From the NCBI GenBank assembly GCA_016711225.1, contig JADJTK010000008.1, positions 1 through 64,000 on the forward strand: a stretch of 64,000 nucleotides of DNA, written 5' to 3'. Shown here one piece after another: positions 7,283 through 16,975 of the stretch (positions within the stretch are counted from its first letter, which is position 1; the number at the start of each line of letters is the position of its first letter). Position numbers and translations under genes: made by a program. Origin of the DNA: Opitutaceae bacterium. Its GTDB lineage: Bacteria; Verrucomicrobiota; Verrucomicrobiia; Opitutales; Opitutaceae. Below the pieces are notes generated by a model. The model was not told where the DNA came from. It did no database searches and saw only the letters and a list, made by a program, of their open reading frames with translations.

Positions 7283-9292
7283 ATGGACTTTCCACGTTTC
7301 TTCCTCCGTACCGCAGCCCTCGCCTGCCTCCTCGCTTCGCTCTGCGGCGCCGCCTCGGCCCAGACCGCGACACCTTTCAGCGCCACTCTGCAGAGCGAAA
7401 GCGGCGCCCTCGTGCTCCGCTGGCCGAGCGACTCGGGCCAACACTACCACGTCGAGTCCTCGCCCGATCTGACCACTTGGACCGCCGAGCCCGGCGACTT
7501 CACTGGCACCGGCGTCGAGCTCACCTCCGTCGTGCGTCCGGCGGGCGCGGTCGATCCGACACGGCAGTTCTGGCGCGTCGTCGCCGAAGATGTGCCGCCG
7601 ATCAGCCTCGCGCTCGTCGCCCACCGCACCGCCGGTGTCGCACCGTTGTCGGTCTTTTTCGACGCCACCAGTACGACCGCCACGGCCACCGCACGGCCAT
7701 TTCACGATCTCGAATACCGCTGGGATTTCGGCGATCCGCTCAGCGGCCCTTGGACCGAGGGCGTGAACGCCGCCACCAGCAGCAAGAACCGCGCGACCGG
7801 CGCCGTCACCGCCCACGTCTTCGAACGCCCCGGCACCTACACCGTCCGGCTAACCGCCACCGACGGTACGCACACCGCCACCCGCACGATCGACGTGCTC
7901 GTCCACGATCCGGACTCAACCTTCGCCTCCACCACAACCTGTGTCTCGGCCGGCACCGACTTTTCCGGTGCCCCGGTCGGCGCCACGCTCGTCACCGCCA
8001 CCAAGTTCGACGCCGCCGTCTCCAGTGCGCTCGCCGCCGGGGCCCGGCGGATCCTGTTCAAGCGCGGGGACACGTTCACCTTCTCAACCACCAACTTCAT
8101 CAACGCCTCCGGCGAGGTGTTGATCGGCGCCTTCGGCGCCGGCGCACGCCCCGTCCTTCGCGCCACGGCTGCGGGCGCAGTCGCCGTCCGCGTCCCCGCC
8201 GCCACGCCCGACGTGCGCTTCGTCGATTTCGAGGTCGACGGCCAATCCCTGGTGACCCCATGCCGCGCCATCACCTCGAACGGCAACAACTTCCTCGCGC
8301 TCCGCATCTTCGCGCACGATCTGGGCTACCTTGCCAGCATCGGGGGGAACCATGCCTCCGTGGTGGACTGCGAAACGTTCAACGTCGTCGGCGGCTCCGG
8401 TAACATGCCCATCTTTGCCGCCGACGCGTTCCACTTCTTCGTGGCCGGCTGCCGCTTCGACAACAACGACGGCGGCGAGTACAACCTTCGGTACCAAGGC
8501 GGCACCTACGGCACCATCGCCCACAACACCCTGCGGCGGTGCGGCATCGGCAAATCCATCTTCACGCTCCGGGGCGACTCGACCCAGGTCACGTACCTCA
8601 CCCGCTACCACGAGATCGCCGACAATCTCTTCGACGGTGCTTCCGCCAAAAATCTCAACCTCGCAGCCGCCATCGTCCCGCAGAACAAGGAGCGCAACGA
8701 GCGGATTTGCGATGTCGTCTTCGAGCGCAACGTCATCACCACCAGCCCGGGCTCCGGCAGCGGTCTGATGGTCAACGCCTGCGACGTCACGGTGCGCAAC
8801 AACCTCGTCCATCTCAACGGCGGCGGCTCCGGTTGGGGCATCTATATCGCCTGGTCGAACAACACCGGCGGGCTGCCCATCCCCGCGCGCAACCGGATTC
8901 TGCACAACACCATCCTCTCGGAATCCACGACCGGCGGCGTGACCGGTGTCGCTTTGCTCAACTCCGGTGCCCTTCCTCTCGATACCGTGGTGATGAATAA
9001 TTTCGTGTATGCGCCGTATGTCCCGCGCAACGGCTCCAACTTCGGCTACGGCCCGATGGCCGTCTACGATCAGGGCACCGGCACCGTGATCTCCGGAAAC
9101 TCCACCGACGCCCAGGCAAAGTCGGCCACGCCCAACGTGGTCGGATTCCCGCCGGCCGCACTCACCGACTGGGCCTTGGCGCCCGGCTGCTACGGGCTCG
9201 GCGCCGGTGCTCCGGTCCCGGTCTGGTCGGACTTCTTCGAGACGCCCCTCGACGCCACCAGCCCGCGCTCGATCGGCGCGGTGTCGAACTGA
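7283..9292 (+). CDS. Secreted PKD-domain beta-helix protein, tandem copy 2
   Basis: This 669-residue protein repeats the gene before it domain for domain, at roughly 85-90% identity by eye over the mature part, with no indels obvious in the PKD and helix regions. The signal peptide is different in sequence (core LACLLASL) but is cleaved at the same place, ASA|Q at 26/27. Substitutions are scattered and mostly conservative, which argues that both copies are under selection. It lacks its own long leader, having only 27 bases upstream, so it depends on read-through from copy 1 or a promoter inside it. A hairpin at 9,308-9,335 follows. Confidence 0.82.
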   Translation: MDFPRFFLRTAALACLLASLCGAASAQTATPFSATLQSESGALVLRWPSDSGQHYHVESSPDLTTWTAEPGDFTGTGVELTSVVRPAGAVDPTRQFWRVVAEDVPPISLALVAHRTAGVAPLSVFFDATSTTATATARPFHDLEYRWDFGDPLSGPWTEGVNAATSSKNRATGAVTAHVFERPGTYTVRLTATDGTHTATRTIDVLVHDPDSTFASTTTCVSAGTDFSGAPVGATLVTATKFDAAVSSALAAGARRILFKRGDTFTFSTTNFINASGEVLIGAFGAGARPVLRATAAGAVAVRVPAATPDVRFVDFEVDGQSLVTPCRAITSNGNNFLALRIFAHDLGYLASIGGNHASVVDCETFNVVGGSGNMPIFAADAFHFFVAGCRFDNNDGGEYNLRYQGGTYGTIAHNTLRRCGIGKSIFTLRGDSTQVTYLTRYHEIADNLFDGASAKNLNLAAAIVPQNKERNERICDVVFERNVITTSPGSGSGLMVNACDVTVRNNLVHLNGGGSGWGIYIAWSNNTGGLPIPARNRILHNTILSESTTGGVTGVALLNSGALPLDTVVMNNFVYAPYVPRNGSNFGYGPMAVYDQGTGTVISGNSTDAQAKSATPNVVGFPPAALTDWALAPGCYGLGAGAPVPVWSDFFETPLDATSPRSIGAVSN

Positions 9293-9307
9293 GGCATACC
9301 GAGTGGT

Positions 9308-9335
9308 GAAAGCGCGTGCCTCGACGCGCGCTTTC
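9308..9335 (+). terminator. Hairpin after the tandem beta-helix pair
   Basis: GAAAGCGCG (9,308-9,316) pairs perfectly with CGCGCTTTC (9,327-9,335) around a 10-base loop, 16 bases after the stop codon. There is no immediate T run, so termination is plausible but not certain. It separates the pair from the next leader at 9,341. Confidence 0.4.
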
Positions 9336-9340
9336 CCGTG

Positions 9341-9454
9341 CCACCTTTACCATTTTTCGCCGCCTCCGCCCTTGCCGGTCGCCGCGCAAAGCCGCCCTCT
9401 ATTCACCGTCCATTTCCCGCGCAGCGGCCCCACGCATCGCGAACCCATAACGCT
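9341..9454 (+). repeat. Leader copy D
   Basis: This copy of the shared leader runs from CCACCTTTACCATTTTTC to GCGAACCCATAACGCT before the ATG at 9,455. It also contains the CTTGCCGG, GCAAAGCCGCCCTC and CCCACGCATCGCG blocks seen in the orphan copy at 1,070-1,170, so copy A is closest to this one. Confidence 0.75.
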
Positions 9455-12400
9455 ATGAACTTCTCGCGCTCCCTCTTCCGCGCCGGCCTCTTCGCCGGCC
9501 TTCTTGCCCTATTCTGCGGCCTCGCCTCGGCCCAGCCCGCCGCTCCCTTCGCCGCCACTCTCCAAACCGATACCGGTGGCGCCCTCGTGCTCCACTGGCC
9601 CAGCCAGACCGGCCAGCACTACTCCATTGAGGCGTCCCCGATCTGATCACCTGGACCGCCATTCCAGGCACCATCGCCGGCACCGGCGCCGAGCTGACCT
9701 CCCTCGTGCGCCCCGCCGGCGTGATCGACCCGGCTCGGCAGTTCTGGCGCGTCGTCGCCGCCCCGGACGCAGGCATCGCGGTGTCGTCCACCACGCCCGT
9801 CTTCCAGAACACCGGCGCCTCGGTGGGCCCACAGGTCAACGTATCTTATCACTGGACGATAACCGGCGGCGACTTCACCGAGTCCGATGGAGCGGCCAAC
9901 ATCCACTTCGCCGCTAGCGCCCCCGGCACCGCCACGCTCACCTGCACGATCACCGACAACGAGACCAGGGCCGTCGTCGCGACCTACACGGCACAAGTCG
10001 CCGTCACCGACGCTCCGCTCCCGCCCACTATCGTCGCGCCCGGCTTCGTGACCACCGGCCAGACCGGCCTCACCGCGACGGTCGACCCGCAAGCCGGCGC
10101 CGCTTTCAGCTGGGCCATCACCGGGGGCACCATCACCGCCGGCTCGGGCACCCGCTCGATCACGTTCACCGCCGGCGCGCCCGGCACGCTCACGCTGGGT
10201 TGCACCGCCACGCGCAGCAGCCGCACGGCGGCCGCACTCCCGGCCACGGTCGTTGTTCAGCCGTCCAATACGCCGGGCTGGGAGACGCCGCTCTCCGCCT
10301 CCAGCCTGCCACCCCTGCAGGTGAACCTCGCCTCCGGCGGTGATCGCCAATGGGCCTTCGCCAACATGCTGCGCGCCGGCGAGGCGTGGATCTACGCGCC
10401 CGGAGCTTCCGCCGCCGAAGCCCAGACCTTGGCCAACACCATCCAAGTCGACGCCGCCGGCTGGCCGCTCTCGCTGCCCGCAGGCACGGGGATGCAGCTC
10501 CTCACCGGCTATCGCACCGGCGACAACAGTTTCCTCCATGGCGTATTCGTCCTCACGTGGCAGGGCTCCGGCACGGTCGAACTCCAATCGAGCCAAAACG
10601 ACGGGCTCAATGAGGTCGTTCTCCTCAACGACCAGCAGAACGGCCGTTTCATCCGCGTCATCAAGGACCCGGCCAAGGCCGCACCGATCGTCTTTATCCG
10701 ATCCTCCGATCCGGCCGATCCGGTCCGCAACATGCGCCTGTGGGCACCGGCCGTCGATGGCGCCGGTCTCGACCTCACCGCGTCCTCCGACCTCGCGCCC
10801 GGCCACATCGCCGGCAGCCTCGAACCGTTACCCGGCCAGCCCGAGCCGATGTGGCACCCGCGTTTCCTGCAACACCTCACCGAGGCGCAGCACTACGGCG
10901 TGCTGCGCTTTATGGGCTGGCAGCAGATCAACCTCGGCAACTGGGACCGCGACATCCTCGAATGGAGCGATCGCGGCGACCCGAGTTACTGCTTCGGTTC
11001 ACTCAGCACCATCGACCGCACCTACAACCGCTACTCCATCGCCGCCTACCGCCAGCGCCTCGGCCAGCCGTTCGAGTGGATGATCGACCTGTGCAACCTC
11101 ACCGGCAAAGACCTCTGGATCCAGGTGCCACATATCGCCTCGCCCGATCTCATCCGCCGCCTCGCCGACCTCTGCGCCGACCGGCTCGACCCGAATCTGC
11201 GCGTGTGGTTTGAGTACTCCAACGAGATCTGGAACGGCTTCGGCCCCTACATCCCGCAGCTCAACGCCGCCCGCCTCGCTGCCGCCATCCACTTCGGCGT
11301 GCCCTTCGCCACCGTCTCCGGCGACCAGCAGGCTTGGGGCTCCGGCCACCTGCAAGGCCTCGCGCTCAAAACCTTCGAGGACCAGTGGCGCGTCCGCGGC
11401 ATGGCGGACAACCGCCTCATCAACGTCGTGGCCAGCTTCGTCGGCAGCTCCGGCTACAGCCAGACCGCCCTCGACGCCGCTCAGGAACTCGACCCGCACC
11501 TACCCGAGGCCCTCGCGGTTACCAACTACTTTGGCTACGGCACGCAGGGCGACATCTTTGCCGCCCACTCCTTCGGCACCACCCCCGGCGTCTGGCCCGA
11601 GTCGCTCTACGCCAAGACCGCCGAGATCGTCCGGCGCAACCTCTACAGCACCACTGGTTCGTGGAGCGGCAGCGCCGCGGTGGCGCGCGCCGAGGGCGTA
11701 CCGCTCATCTCCTACGAGGGCGGCCAGCACATGCTGCCGATGGGCTACGGCGACTGGAACAACCCCGTGCATGTCGACTTCATGCAGTTCATGTACGACT
11801 TCCAGCGCAGCCACTGGATCAAGGACCTCTACCTCGAGCACTACGCGCTCTGGAGCGCGATGGGCGGGCTTACCCCCAGCCTCTTCGTCGACACCAGCGG
11901 CATGAGTTTCTGGGGCTATTGGGGCGCGAAGGAAATCCTCACACAAACCCGCGCCGAGGCGCCCAAATGGGACGCCTTCGTCGAGTGGGGTGATCTCCAG
12001 GCCGGCGTGCGCGCCCCCTCCGAGCCCATCGGAACCCGCCCGGTGTTGCCCACACTCAACCTCCGCGGCGAGGCGCAGACCGCCTACACCCAGGATCTCA
12101 CCCCCACCGGCGGAGAGGGCGCCGTCCACGTGCTCCTCGTCGGCGGCTCGCTTCCTCCCGGACTCACGCTCACCCAGACCGCCTCCGGCACCGCGCGTCT
12201 CACCGGTACGCCGACCACCGACGGCGTCTACCGTTTCATTCTGCGCGCCCTCGACGTCGACAAGGACCCCGACTTCAAGGCGTACACGATGACGATCGAC
12301 CCCGCCGGCTCGATCTCCAACGCCCTTGTCACCTTCCGCGGTCAGGACATTCCGGCCACGATTCCCAACAACCAGTGGATCGCCCGCTACAACTGCGCCC

Positions 12401-13134
12401 GCGCCGAGACGGTCGTGCAAAACGCCACTACCGGAACCACGCGTCGCTACATCCCCTTCTCGATCGCCGACGGTTCCGCGTTGTTCCGCGAGGAAGGTCT
12501 CGAGGTTTCCGGCACGCCCCTCGTCATCCCGGCCACCAGCCCGCTCACGATGTACGGCGGCTGGTCGATCTCCGCCGGCACCTACGACAACGGCACCACT
12601 TCGGCCACGCACGACGTCGGCACCTTCACCGGTCTGCGCGACCACCAATGGTGCAGCTGGTCGGGCGACGCCACTCCGGGCCCGACCGACTTCGACGCCC
12701 TCCTGCTCTGGCGCGCCATCCAGTTCAACACTATGAGCGGCAGCGGTTCCTACTCGTTCGGCGGCGATGCGGCGACCGCGCTCCTGCGCGTCGATCTCAC
12801 CTCGCTTATCGAATACGGGGACAACGAACTGCGCTTCGTCGTGCTCGACGGCGGCACCTACTACCTTTCCGAGGCAGCCTACACGTCGCCTTACCTCGGC
12901 GACGGCTACTTCCAGCTCGCCAGTTTCAACGGCTCGAGCGAGCCGGGCCGCCGCTGGGCGGTCTTCACGCCCACCGCCGACGCCTTCTCCATCCCCGCGG
13001 CCGCCACGCTCACGTTCGCTCCGCACTCGTTCACCAACGTGCAGGCCGTCGGCCTTGCTTACCACGGCCGCCGTGATGGCTGGCACTACTCCTTCAACTT
13101 CTCGCGCTTCCTGGCCCTGGGCCGGCGCGAGTGA
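9455..13134 (+). CDS. Secreted GH-A-like glycoside hydrolase, frameshifted near its N-terminus
   Basis: The gene opens with a signal peptide (ASA|Q at 26/27) and the shared module. The frame breaks at about 9,635, where GCGTCCCCGATC lacks one base needed to read ASPDL; the next frame continues ITWTA and RQFWRVV and stays open to 13,134. Two Ig/PKD-like repeats (about 9,780-10,260) precede a large domain with features of a clan GH-A barrel: WFEYSNEIWN with Glu encoded at 11,224 (candidate acid/base) and ISYEGGQH with Glu at 11,716 (candidate nucleophile). A putative-Ig linker (about 12,040-12,300) and a C-terminal beta-sandwich follow. Similar proteins are often called cellulose-binding or GH-like; substrate unknown. 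One missing base in a C run may be a sequencing error, in which case the protein is intact (about 1,226 residues). Confidence 0.7.
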
Positions 13135-13336
13135 TGAACCTCGAAATGGACTGAGAAGGTGGCCCGCGTTGCCCCGGAACACGGCACCGGCCCGGAGACG
13201 GTCGCCGTCTTGCCGCGAATCGTTCGCTACTCCGCCCGCCCCCTCCTCCGCCCGCCCTGTCGCAACAGATTCGTCAACTGCCTCGCTTTCCGGCTTGGGA
13301 GTTGCACCGCCGCCTCCGTCCCCCAATCTCGCGCAC

Positions 13337-13816
13337 ATGCCGGACCGACTCGCGGACCTCCGCCGCCAGCGCGCACTCATCGCCGAACACCTTGCCTGGC
13401 TCGACCGGGAAATCGCCACCACGGCCCCCGCCCAGCCGGCCGCGGTCCTCCCTGCCCCCTACCCAGCCTCGATCGCCCCCCCCGCGCCCGCCGTTTCGGC
13501 TGCGCCCCTCTCTTCCGCGCCCGCGTTCGCCGGGACCTCGGCGACTCCCCCAACCTCTGCCCCGACGATCGTTGGGGGCTTTCGTGTCGCCGCTCACTCG
13601 CCGCTCCCCAGCCCGCAGCCCGAAACGTTGCCCGAGACGCTGCCCGAGACCGACCCGGCCAACATCCGCGACAATGTGCGCCGCGGCTGCTTCCTCTATG
13701 TCGCCCTCGCCGCTCTGCTCGTCGTCCTGGGCGGTGCACTGCTCGTTTGGGCCGGCAGGGCGCAGAAGGCTAAAAACCCGCCCGTCCCTCGCGTCCAGTC
13801 GCCGGAGTCGCAGTAG
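13337..13816 (+). CDS. Small protein with N-terminal helix, Pro/Ala linker and C-terminal membrane anchor
   Basis: This 159-residue product starts with a charged helical segment (residues 1-27, RLADLRRQRALIAEHLAWLD), continues with about 60 residues rich in Pro, Ala and Ser, then PET repeats (LPETLPETDP, about 97-107), and has one hydrophobic helix at about 119-141 followed by a basic tail. It looks like a tail-anchored or single-pass inner-membrane protein. I do not recognise a family. The ATG begins the amphipathic helix; the longer open frame upstream overlaps the GH-like gene and is not credible. Real coding is supported by strong third-position GC and domain-like organisation only. Confidence 0.55.
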   Translation: MPDRLADLRRQRALIAEHLAWLDREIATTAPAQPAAVLPAPYPASIAPPAPAVSAAPLSSAPAFAGTSATPPTSAPTIVGGFRVAAHSPLPSPQPETLPETLPETDPANIRDNVRRGCFLYVALAALLVVLGGALLVWAGRAQKAKNPPVPRVQSPESQ

Positions 13817-13903
13817 TGTCGGAGCGAGGAGGCTCGACCGGCGCCGAGTTCCTCCTCTAGCGACTTCGCATCCGATTGCACCCGGCTGCGACCGATCCCA
13901 ACC

Positions 13904-16840
13904 CTACGGCCCGACCACCATCACCGGGGTCACATCGGTGCCGGCATCGTCGAGCAGCGTCGCTTGGATGTCCCGCGCTGGCGCAGCCCGCCTACAGGAA
14001 TCCTCCCCGCCTCCCATCATGACTCCGCCCAGACCGCCGACGGCGATGCTGTCGCCATTGGGCTGAACCAAGGCGCTCCCGGCGATCGTAACGTGCACGT
14101 CGCTCTCGGCCCCGAAGTAGAGATACGGCCGGGCCGCACCGCTGGCTGCGATGCTGTGGACCACCGAGCTTCCGCCCACCGAGATCACATCAGGCGCGTA
14201 AATGCCCGTCAGGCCAATCGAGGAACTATACGCGACGTTGCCGTGATGAATGCCGCCGAGTTTGCCGTCGGTGCTGACGATGCCAGCCACAGCGACGTCA
14301 GCCCAGCCGGGATAGGTCAACTCCGGCCGGACCACTCCGGGGTTGTTGGCCTTGCCCACGGAGTAGATCGTGAAGTGGGTGGAGGCGTCGGCCCCAGCGA
14401 GGATGATCGTCGCTTTGCCCTTCATATAGCGGATGCCGGGCTGTTCGTAGAGCAGCGGGGCTGACGGACCGGAGGAATTGTCGAGGGCGACCGTGACCGA
14501 CCCTGCGCCGGACAACTCCACCTGGACGATGCTGTCGTTGTTATCAAGGTACGACATACGGGCGATCTCGCCGGGATCGGCCGAGAAGGCGCCGGCCGCG
14601 CCGGTGAGCAGAAACTGGTCGTACACCGTGCCGTTGGGATGGCGGATGTTCTGCCATTCGTCGCGGGTAGTGACGGTCCCCGCGCTACGTAGACCCGCGG
14701 GAAGAACGACACCGATCACAGCGGGCCGTGACAGAGCACCCTCCGACCCCGAGACGACAACGTCGTAGATGCCCGCGTTGACCACATCGAAGTAGAAGAA
14801 GTCCAGGGACGGCCGGGTCGCCCCTTGCAGGGGACGCCCATTGCGGAACCACTGATAGGTCAACGGGGCGGTTCCAGTGGCGGCAACCGAGAGCCTGGCG
14901 CTCGTACCGCGCACCACGGACTGGTCGGCCGGTTGGGTGGTGAGGGTCGGGGCCTCCACCAAGGCGCGTGCCCCAACCGGTACCGCCGCGCTGTCGCGAG
15001 CACCGGCCGCTTGGTACAGACGCACCCAGTATGTGGTCTCGGTGCCCACGATAACCTTCAACGTGGCGCCGCCGCCGGCCACCGGGCGCGAGGTGTCGCC
15101 CCGCTCGCCCTCGAACCACTGGTACCCGAGCGCCTCCGCCGGGGCGCTCAGTTCCACGCTCGCTCCCAAAGTCGCCTTGACCTCCGCCGGGGAGATCGCG
15201 GGGATCGCCGTGTCGCTCGGGGCGGCGAGCAGCAACGCCGCAGCCGTCTCCATTTCGACATCTCGCCCTTCGGCAAACAGCGCGTGCATCGTCGCCGGCG
15301 TGCGCGGCACCCGCACCTGCGGAATCACTCCGCCACGGCCGGCGGAGTCGGCATCAAGCAGGATCCGCCCGCGCTCGTCCACACAGCGCTCGATCGGATA
15401 GCTCAGAAGCAGGCCAGCGCCCAGCCCCAGCAAGCCGCCATCCGCGTCGGCCATGTTGCCGAACGAACCGTTGCTGCCGAAGAACCCAACCACCGTCGCG
15501 CCCGGCACCTCGCTTAGGCGTAACGCGCAGCCTTCGCCCGCGCTGACGGTTTCGGGATTCACGAGAATCGCGATGCGCCCACCGAAAACCGTTTCCGCCG
15601 GCTGCACGTACAGGGGATTGCCCCACAGGCGCATCACCGAGTCGTAGTTCTTGACCGCGTTCCACCGCCGCGCCGCAGCGTCGTAGGCAACCGACGTCAG
15701 GTAATGCCGGGGCCGCGAATCAAAGAGGCCGGCGACCATCGCCCCGAGGGCATCGAGCCCGCCCTCGTTGTTGCGCAGATCCACCACGAGCCCCTTGGCC
15801 CCTTGCGCCTCGAGTTGCTTCACTCCGTCGTGCACTTCCGCCACCATCTGCTCCACCGCAGCGATCACGACCTCTGGGGTGAGCGTCGCCGGATCGACCC
15901 CGGGCGGGATCGCCGGTTGCATCGCCCGGAGGGTCAGCACGCCTACGCCGTCCTCGCGCAGAGCGATGGCGTAGCCGTTCTCCGGGAGCGAGACCCGTCG
16001 GCCGAACGCACTACGCGCATATCTCGGCGCCTGCGAGGCATCGACCGGGCCCGCGATGAGCACGGCCTCCCGAAGCGCGGATTGCTCCGAGCCGACGAAC
16101 CGGACCGTGACCGTCGTCCCGACGGCCCCGCGCACAAACAACTCCTCCCGCAGCACCGGCACACTCTCCCTGCTCCCGAAGGTCGGCGCCCAGACGAGAT
16201 CTGTCTGTGCCAGAGCTTCAGCCACCGGGCGGCCGTTCCATTCGAACAGGCGCGCCCCAAATACCAAGCCTTGGGCCGCGGCGGCTTCGTCAACACCGAC
16301 CACCAGCACCGTCCCATCGTCGCAGCGCACGACCTCGATTCCATAGGAGCCGCCCGTGATTGTGGCGAGGACCGCATCCTCGGCCTCCGCTGCAGGTGTT
16401 CCGGGCAACGCCCAGAACGTCACATGCCCGTCGTGTAGCGTGCCGTGCACGAACCGGCGCCACGCGACATAGGCACCGGCGGGGTCGCCCGCCTTCTCCG
16501 CCTCGAGCAGTGCAGGCCGGAACTCGGTTCGCACCTGGGCCCAATCGATGCCTTTGTGCTCGGTGAACGGATAGCGTTCCGCGAGTGCATCGACTGCTTT
16601 GTCGAAGACTTCCCCTGGAACCAGCAGCCCAGTCGGATGAAGTCCCTCGGCCGCCCCATCGGCCCCGGGGTCGGCCATAGCCGTGGTGGCGAAAAGCACC
16701 GCCGCTGCACACGGCCCCCCGAGGCCCAGTGCATTGAAGGCGAAGCCGGAGTAGGCATGGCCGAGCGGAGTGTTGCAGCAGCGACTCGGAACTAGCGCCC
16801 GGGCGAAGCGTTCGAAAATCGAGTTCAAGAGCGATTTCAT
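13904..16840 (-). CDS. Secreted S41-family peptidase-like protein with Ig-like domains
   Basis: The 978-residue protein has an N-terminal hydrophobic segment ending AMADPG (likely export signal), then a peptidase S41 region at about 60-520. The S41 core includes LVVDLRNNEGGLD and the nucleophile-type motif ETVSAGEG with Ser433, followed by the strand TVVGFFGSNGSFG. The Lys found about 25 residues after Ser in CtpA-type enzymes is not visible, as in other SAGEG-type S41 proteins, so the exact mechanism is open. Residues about 555-745 hold two Ig-like domains (QWF and PLTYQWFRNGRPL). The last 230 residues are a Gly-rich beta region of unknown role. It is convergent with the small membrane protein gene. 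Its job may be processing secreted proteins, but this is inference. Confidence 0.75.
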   Translation of the reverse strand: MKSLLNSIFERFARALVPSRCCNTPLGHAYSGFAFNALGLGGPCAAAVLFATTAMADPGADGAAEGLHPTGLLVPGEVFDKAVDALAERYPFTEHKGIDWAQVRTEFRPALLEAEKAGDPAGAYVAWRRFVHGTLHDGHVTFWALPGTPAAEAEDAVLATITGGSYGIEVVRCDDGTVLVVGVDEAAAAQGLVFGARLFEWNGRPVAEALAQTDLVWAPTFGSRESVPVLREELFVRGAVGTTVTVRFVGSEQSALREAVLIAGPVDASQAPRYARSAFGRRVSLPENGYAIALREDGVGVLTLRAMQPAIPPGVDPATLTPEVVIAAVEQMVAEVHDGVKQLEAQGAKGLVVDLRNNEGGLDALGAMVAGLFDSRPRHYLTSVAYDAAARRWNAVKNYDSVMRLWGNPLYVQPAETVFGGRIAILVNPETVSAGEGCALRLSEVPGATVVGFFGSNGSFGNMADADGGLLGLGAGLLLSYPIERCVDERGRILLDADSAGRGGVIPQVRVPRTPATMHALFAEGRDVEMETAAALLLAAPSDTAIPAISPAEVKATLGASVELSAPAEALGYQWFEGERGDTSRPVAGGGATLKVIVGTETTYWVRLYQAAGARDSAAVPVGARALVEAPTLTTQPADQSVVRGTSARLSVAATGTAPLTYQWFRNGRPLQGATRPSLDFFYFDVVNAGIYDVVVSGSEGALSRPAVIGVVLPAGLRSAGTVTTRDEWQNIRHPNGTVYDQFLLTGAAGAFSADPGEIARMSYLDNNDSIVQVELSGAGSVTVALDNSSGPSAPLLYEQPGIRYMKGKATIILAGADASTHFTIYSVGKANNPGVVRPELTYPGWADVAVAGIVSTDGKLGGIHHGNVAYSSSIGLTGIYAPDVISVGGSSVVHSIAASGAARPYLYFGAESDVHVTIAGSALVQPNGDSIAVGGLGGVMMGGGEDSCRRAAPARDIQATLLDDAGTDVTPVMVVGP

Positions 16841-16975
16841 CGCATCGAGCTATGCCCGCCCGGGCTCGGTCCGTCAGCCGGGACGGTGTCAACGGTCGTA
16901 CGGCCACACAAATGGCGGGTTCGGCCCGCTGAGCGGGAAAGATCGAGTACGAGGAACAACCCGCCCAGCCCTGGC

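Noticed and set aside
11500..13422. Long open frames on the minus strand, including a 640-codon one opposite the GH-like gene
   Set aside because: They are antisense shadows of GC-rich coding DNA; translations are repetitive Arg/Gly/Glu-rich strings without family features.
13600..13670. LPET repeats as a sortase sorting signal
   Set aside because: LPETLPETDP is not followed by Gly and hydrophobic segment in the sorting arrangement, and this looks like a Gram-negative cell plan.
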